DNA of 64,000 bases from Mycogone perniciosa (lineage: Eukaryota; Ascomycota; Sordariomycetes; Hypocreales; Hypocreaceae), in the NCBI GenBank assembly GCA_025331125.1, contig JAOALB010000045.1, positions 1 to 64,000 on the forward strand. The letters are read 5' to 3'. The position numbers and the translations under genes are program-made. Within the stretch, counting starts at the first letter, position 1. Each line of letters begins with the position of its first letter. The notes under the pieces were generated by a model. It had not been told where the DNA came from and ran no database searches. It saw nothing but the letters and a program-made list of their open reading frames with translations. Below are positions 60,706-64,000 of this stretch, one piece after another.

Positions 60706-61603
60706 GGCATTGGCTCTCGCTCGTCCAGAGTACAGTCATGGTGTCTGAACAGAGTAGATGGTAGTTCTCCCAGCCGATTGTTATCGATAGTGTTTCATTT
60801 TGCTTGTCGCTTCAGCCAATGGCATGTCCCTGTCCCGGGTGGGCTCCACTCTTGTTGGCTCACCCACCCGGATTATTAAGTGTCTACGAAGTACTACTCT
60901 GTATTATTACTACCCGTTGGTGGGTCCTCTGGAAACCAACTAAAAGGACTTCGCCTTTTAGTTGGACCCATCAACGGGTAGTACTAACTACTACCCTCCT
61001 GGGTAAGTTATTATAAGATCAGGAATGATGCATTCAGACGATCAGGCAGGGAATGAGATCCAACTGAGACCGTATGAGCTTAGGTAGTAGCCAGGTGCCT
61101 AGCTGGGTACAGTGTCACGCAAAATAAGAAGCAAATAGCACATGTAAACTAGATAGCTCATACCGCTATTCAAAACTTTTGTTCTTGATTTCCTTATCGC
61201 AGACCAGGTTTCCCTCGCAGGACCCGTGTCTGCCTGCCCGTATAAATACCCGTCTAACAGTGCAATCTCCCTGCCTAGAAATGCGGGAGAGGAAATGTAT
61301 TGTACAAACCTAGACGTTCCGGCCGCGATAGCGGGAACCGTTTTGTTTGTTCCCATTTTTCCAGGTCGCCAATTGCTCCTTCCCAACCAAACAAGATACA
61401 ACCCAAAACGCCTTAAACCAAGACCCAAACCCAATACCAGGAACACAGAGACAAGCCCAAACCAACAGCAGAAATGCAGAAACAAGACCAGAGGCAATCC
61501 TCACCTATCAAGAAAAAACATAACACGACCAAATGACTACATTATCGGATTGAAGCTCCTAGTCCACCACCATGGCAGATTTTGGCCCTGGCTAGACTAC
61601 TTA
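60706..61603. other. Tandem intergenic with hairpin element
   Basis: About 900 bp: promoter of cardiolipin synthase at the left, 3' UTR of the WOPR-domain gene at the right. It contains a long imperfect hairpin at 60909-60982 (listed separately), preceded by CTACGAAGTACTAC at about 60884. A plus-strand frame at 61226-61696 runs antisense to the 3' end of the next gene and is low-complexity; not called. Confidence 0.5.
60909..60982. repeat. 74-bp imperfect inverted repeat (possible MITE relic)
   Basis: Outer arms ACTACCCGTTGGTGGGTCC (60909-60927) and its complement at 60964-60982 differ at one position. Inner arms CCAACTAAAAGG (60936-60947) and CCTTTTAGTTGG (60954-60965) are perfect around the loop ACTTCG. 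The left side carries 8 unpaired bases between the arms. TTA before and TAC after the CTACCC/GGGTAG core would allow a TA target duplication. It is probably a tiny DNA-transposon derivative, or a hairpin in the cardiolipin synthase promoter; nothing else is known. Confidence 0.65.
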
Positions 61604-63013
61604 CTACGACCTGTGGAGGCTATTCTGGCCAGACCAGTGCTGAGAGCCCTCGTTCTGGTTGCTTCCAAAGTATTGTTGATCGGAGCTGCCGTCTAGTCCA
61701 TCAAAACTCCACGGCACGTTGTTGTCCTCCAGGTTGTAAGACTGTGCAACCCCATCATCACCGCCCCCCATGGCATCCGGCTCAACTTTTAACTGTCGTG
61801 GTGACGGGAACGTCTGCCCATTCTCGGGTATAGAGGCGGGCCTATGGGATAGGTAATATGACGTGGCGTTGAGGAATGGGGTACCAGCAGGAAGCTGTCG
61901 TCCCTCGGGAAAGGAGTTGAGAGCCATAGCTGCCATCTCCGATGGCTGAGTCGCCTCAAAGGTAGAATGTCGCCGTGGTGGGCTATGGGGAGGCATATTG
62001 CGAGGGAACTCATGGGCGATGCCGGTGCTGGATGGAAAGCGTGTTGCCCTATTCGGATCGAGAGCATAATTTCCTTGAGACTGCGGTGCATACTGAATTG
62101 GAGGAGGGCCATTGGATGGCACAGGAGGGATGTAGGCCGCCTGGTGTGGCTGTTGGTGTTGCTGATGTTGGTGTTGGTGATGTTGCTGTGGTGGTAGGTG
62201 AGGATGAGAGAAGCCATAATTCGGGGCAGCAGCGTAGGGTGCAGGCTGGGCGGGATGAAAACTTGGAAGTGACATCGCCCGAGGGAGTTGATTCCCCAAC
62301 TCGGTGACGGTGGCGAAGAAAGCTGGCGACGGCCCAACCCGGTCATCTGGATTGTATTCCACCTCATCGATGGGGGCACGAAAGTTTTGTGACATCAAAA
62401 GCTCGGCGCGGGGGCCAACGTTCCTCAAGGCTTGATGCTGGCTTGGCGTAAACAGACGACCCGCTGTCACATCATTAATGTTGTAATAGCTAACCAGGTG
62501 ATGAGGAACGCCCTGGAAGGTGACACTGATGGTCTTCTTGACCAAACCATCACTCTTGAAGGGATAGGAATCGATAAGAGATCCTATCAATGCCCTCTCT
62601 GCGTCCTTACTTGCAGTTGATGGGTCCACAGCCGTAGAGAACGGCCCGCCAGGTCGAGAGTTGGAATCGGCCTTATTAATGCCCTGCTGGCATTTCTTGT
62701 TCTTCTTGAGGGCTCGTTTCTTCTCACCCGGGGGAAAAGGCTTTTCAAGTTCTCGATAGATGAGAAAGTTGCCAAGAATGCGACTGGGGCTCCACGAAAC
62801 GCCATCCGTCCATCGTTTTATGCCCGAAGCATGCTCCTCATAGATGAAGACATTGCCGCTTCTGATGAGGTCCTGACGCTCACGGTCATGCGGGCGTCGG
62901 GGCACATGGGTAAGATGACCGGACAGACATCCCTCGAAGAGGATGAGAGCGTCTAGGGTCGAGGCTATATGACCCTTGAACGTCGGATTAAGAGGACTCG
63001 ATTGACTCGCCAT
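61604..63013 (-). CDS. WOPR-domain transcription factor, Gti1/Pac2 family
   Basis: Fungal regulator with the bipartite WOPR DNA-binding domain; relatives (Pac2, Gti1, Wor1, Ryp1, Sge1) control morphology, conidiation and virulence traits. Single exon, 469 aa. The first WOPR box spans residues about 10-110 (TFKGHIASTLDALILFEGCL, RRPHDRERQDLIRSGNVF, YEEHASGIKRWTDG, SWSPSRILGNFLIYRELEKP, FPPGEKKRALKK). The second spans about 160-205 (DGLVKKTISVTFQGVPHHLV, SYYNINDVTAGRL, TPSQHQAL). The C-terminal half is low-complexity, with a His/Gln run (HHQHQHQQHQQPHQ), Pro- and Ser-rich, probably a disordered activation region. The threonine of the FKGHIAST area and the KKRA(L/M)KK block are intact. The N-terminus MASQSSPLNPTF suggests the Pac2 branch rather than Sge1/Ryp1, with low certainty. 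Confidence 0.92.
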   Translation of the reverse strand: MASQSSPLNPTFKGHIASTLDALILFEGCLSGHLTHVPRRPHDRERQDLIRSGNVFIYEEHASGIKRWTDGVSWSPSRILGNFLIYRELEKPFPPGEKKRALKKNKKCQQGINKADSNSRPGGPFSTAVDPSTASKDAERALIGSLIDSYPFKSDGLVKKTISVTFQGVPHHLVSYYNINDVTAGRLFTPSQHQALRNVGPRAELLMSQNFRAPIDEVEYNPDDRVGPSPAFFATVTELGNQLPRAMSLPSFHPAQPAPYAAAPNYGFSHPHLPPQQHHQHQHQQHQQPHQAAYIPPVPSNGPPPIQYAPQSQGNYALDPNRATRFPSSTGIAHEFPRNMPPHSPPRRHSTFEATQPSEMAAMALNSFPEGRQLPAGTPFLNATSYYLSHRPASIPENGQTFPSPRQLKVEPDAMGGGDDGVAQSYNLEDNNVPWSFDGLDGSSDQQYFGSNQNEGSQHWSGQNSLHRS

Positions 63014-64000
63014 TGTTATAATTAAGTGGGCGACCAGGGAAAGTTAACCTTGAGGGGGAATGGATAGGTTCCACGGCGCTGAAGCTTGTCTCCCCCAGGG
63101 TTGTGTGTAGTGGCAAGGGATGCGGAGGAAGCTTGACGGGCGGGTTTCTGTGTATTTTTCTGAAGAAAGTCGATAAGAAGCCAGGTGCTCGTTTTGACAC
63201 GCAATGATTGACTAGCTGACAGAGTAGGAAAGGGAAGAAAAGGATTTGGGCAGCCAGTCTTCTGGGAAGAGATTGATATTAGCAGGCCGAGGCGATGCAG
63301 CCCGGCGCAGCAAGCTGCTCGGCACGGCTCACCTGTGGCGTCTGGTTGACTGACTCTGTCGTGGACGAGATGGGTTTTAGCAGCGTGTTTGACGCAGCGT
63401 TTGCTTTGGCTCGAGGTCAATGTAGAAGAAAGTTTGGCATTGAAGCTAAGGGGACACACAAGGCGGATGGAGAAAAGGGGAGGAGGTTCTTCTGGCCCTG
63501 AGCCAATCCTTTTGAGTAGACGAACGCCTTGATGTACCGGGGCAATCCAGATGAGAAGCAAGTGGAAAGTCAAGTGAGAGGTAAGAGTAGAGGAAAGTTG
63601 ACAAAGTCGGTCGCCTGATGTTGGGCGAGGACCAGAATGGGATAATATGGAGTCTAGAGTTTGAAGGTCCGCACGGGATGGCGCCAGGCAATGGTCATAG
63701 ACGGACAGGTTGCGTGTGGCGCCTTGTCGTCTCGGCTCTTAAACCTAATAAGCTCCAATTGTGACTCTGCCAGGCACAAATTCAGATGCAGATGCAGATC
63801 TGGGTGTTAATGTCAATCTGAACTTTGCTCTCGGCGGGCTTGATGTCAATGCTGATGCTGGTGCTAAGGCTGTCTGTTGGGAATGGGGGGAGGGCGGGAG
63901 AAGGGCTTTCGGCATCGAACGATAGCGGCGCCAGCAGTAGTGATGTGGTGGCCGAGAGATGCCGGGCTGCTAACTGGGATGTCTAAGTAGAAGACGACGG
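63014..64000. promoter_or_regulatory. Upstream region of the WOPR-domain gene
   Basis: About 990 bp to the window end. The part next to the start (63.0-63.25 kb) is CT-rich on the minus strand, as in a long fungal 5' UTR; relatives of this gene often have long leaders. Open frames on both strands (to 183 aa) are compositionally biased and lack protein character. The region near 63780-63860 has repeated GATGCAGATGCAGAT and GATGTCAATGCTGATGCTGGTG trinucleotide-like words. No gene called. Confidence 0.45.

Noticed and set aside
61226..61696. 156-codon plus-strand frame
   Set aside because: Antisense to the 3' end and UTR of the WOPR-domain gene; Lys/Asn/Pro low-complexity translation.
63022..63573. 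183-codon minus-strand frame upstream of the WOPR-domain gene
   Set aside because: CT-rich leader-like DNA with no domain; could contain uORFs but is not a supported gene.

Overview
The window comes from a filamentous ascomycete nuclear genome. The genes have short (50-160 nt) GT..AG introns with CTAAC/CTGAC branch points. The protein set is typical of Pezizomycotina, most likely Sordariomycetes/Hypocreales; Clavicipitaceae is a guess from the bipartite AT-rich/gene-rich layout and is not proven. There are two compartments with a sharp boundary near 33.5-33.9 kb.

Positions 1 to about 33.5 kb are an extremely AT-rich, gene-free block of degraded mobile elements. Where two copies of the same repeat can be aligned by eye, the differences are almost all C-to-T or G-to-A, the signature of repeat-induced point mutation (RIP). 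Inside it I can trace: a Ty3/gypsy-like LTR retroelement ending in a polypurine tract and LTR (26.2 kb) beside an inverted, far less mutated LTR copy (27.29 kb); a retroelement end present as an inverted pair (13.2 and 33.1 kb); a several-copy dispersed repeat ('R2'); a MITE family with long terminal inverted repeats (15.25, 19.96, 22.85 kb) and a related 2.96 kb fold-back element (16.0 kb); four copies of a short (about 150-165 nt) element ending in two tandem hairpins (4.65, 7.72, 10.31, 12.45 kb); and a GC-rich island packed with eight small dyads (20.6-21.3 kb).

Positions 33.96-64 kb are gene-dense. In order: an SDR oxidoreductase (-), acireductone dioxygenase of methionine salvage (-), a derlin of ER-associated degradation (-), aminopeptidase P (+), a FUN14-family mitochondrial membrane protein (-), the Golgi GDP-mannose transporter (+), the MBOAT lysophospholipid acyltransferase Ale1 (+), a serine-rich two-membrane-span protein of unknown function (-), the CAAX protease Rce1 (+), the ERMES subunit Mmm1 (-), the SM protein Vps45 (+), mitochondrial tRNA-modifying MTO1 (+), cardiolipin synthase (-) and a WOPR-domain Gti1/Pac2 transcription factor (-). 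Most are single-copy housekeeping genes of membranes, mitochondria and the secretory pathway. They are separate transcription units, some divergent (derlin/aminopeptidase P; FUN14/GDP-mannose transporter; serine-rich/Rce1; Mmm1/Vps45) and some tightly convergent (aminopeptidase P/FUN14 stops lie 12 bp apart).

Splice models were built by hand from sequence and protein-family expectation. They recovered several exons missed by simple ORF reading: the first exon of acireductone dioxygenase, Mmm1 and MTO1, two mini-exons of Ale1, and a hidden last exon of cardiolipin synthase. They also identified three stopless introns of length 3n. No rRNA, tRNA or CRISPR was recognised.
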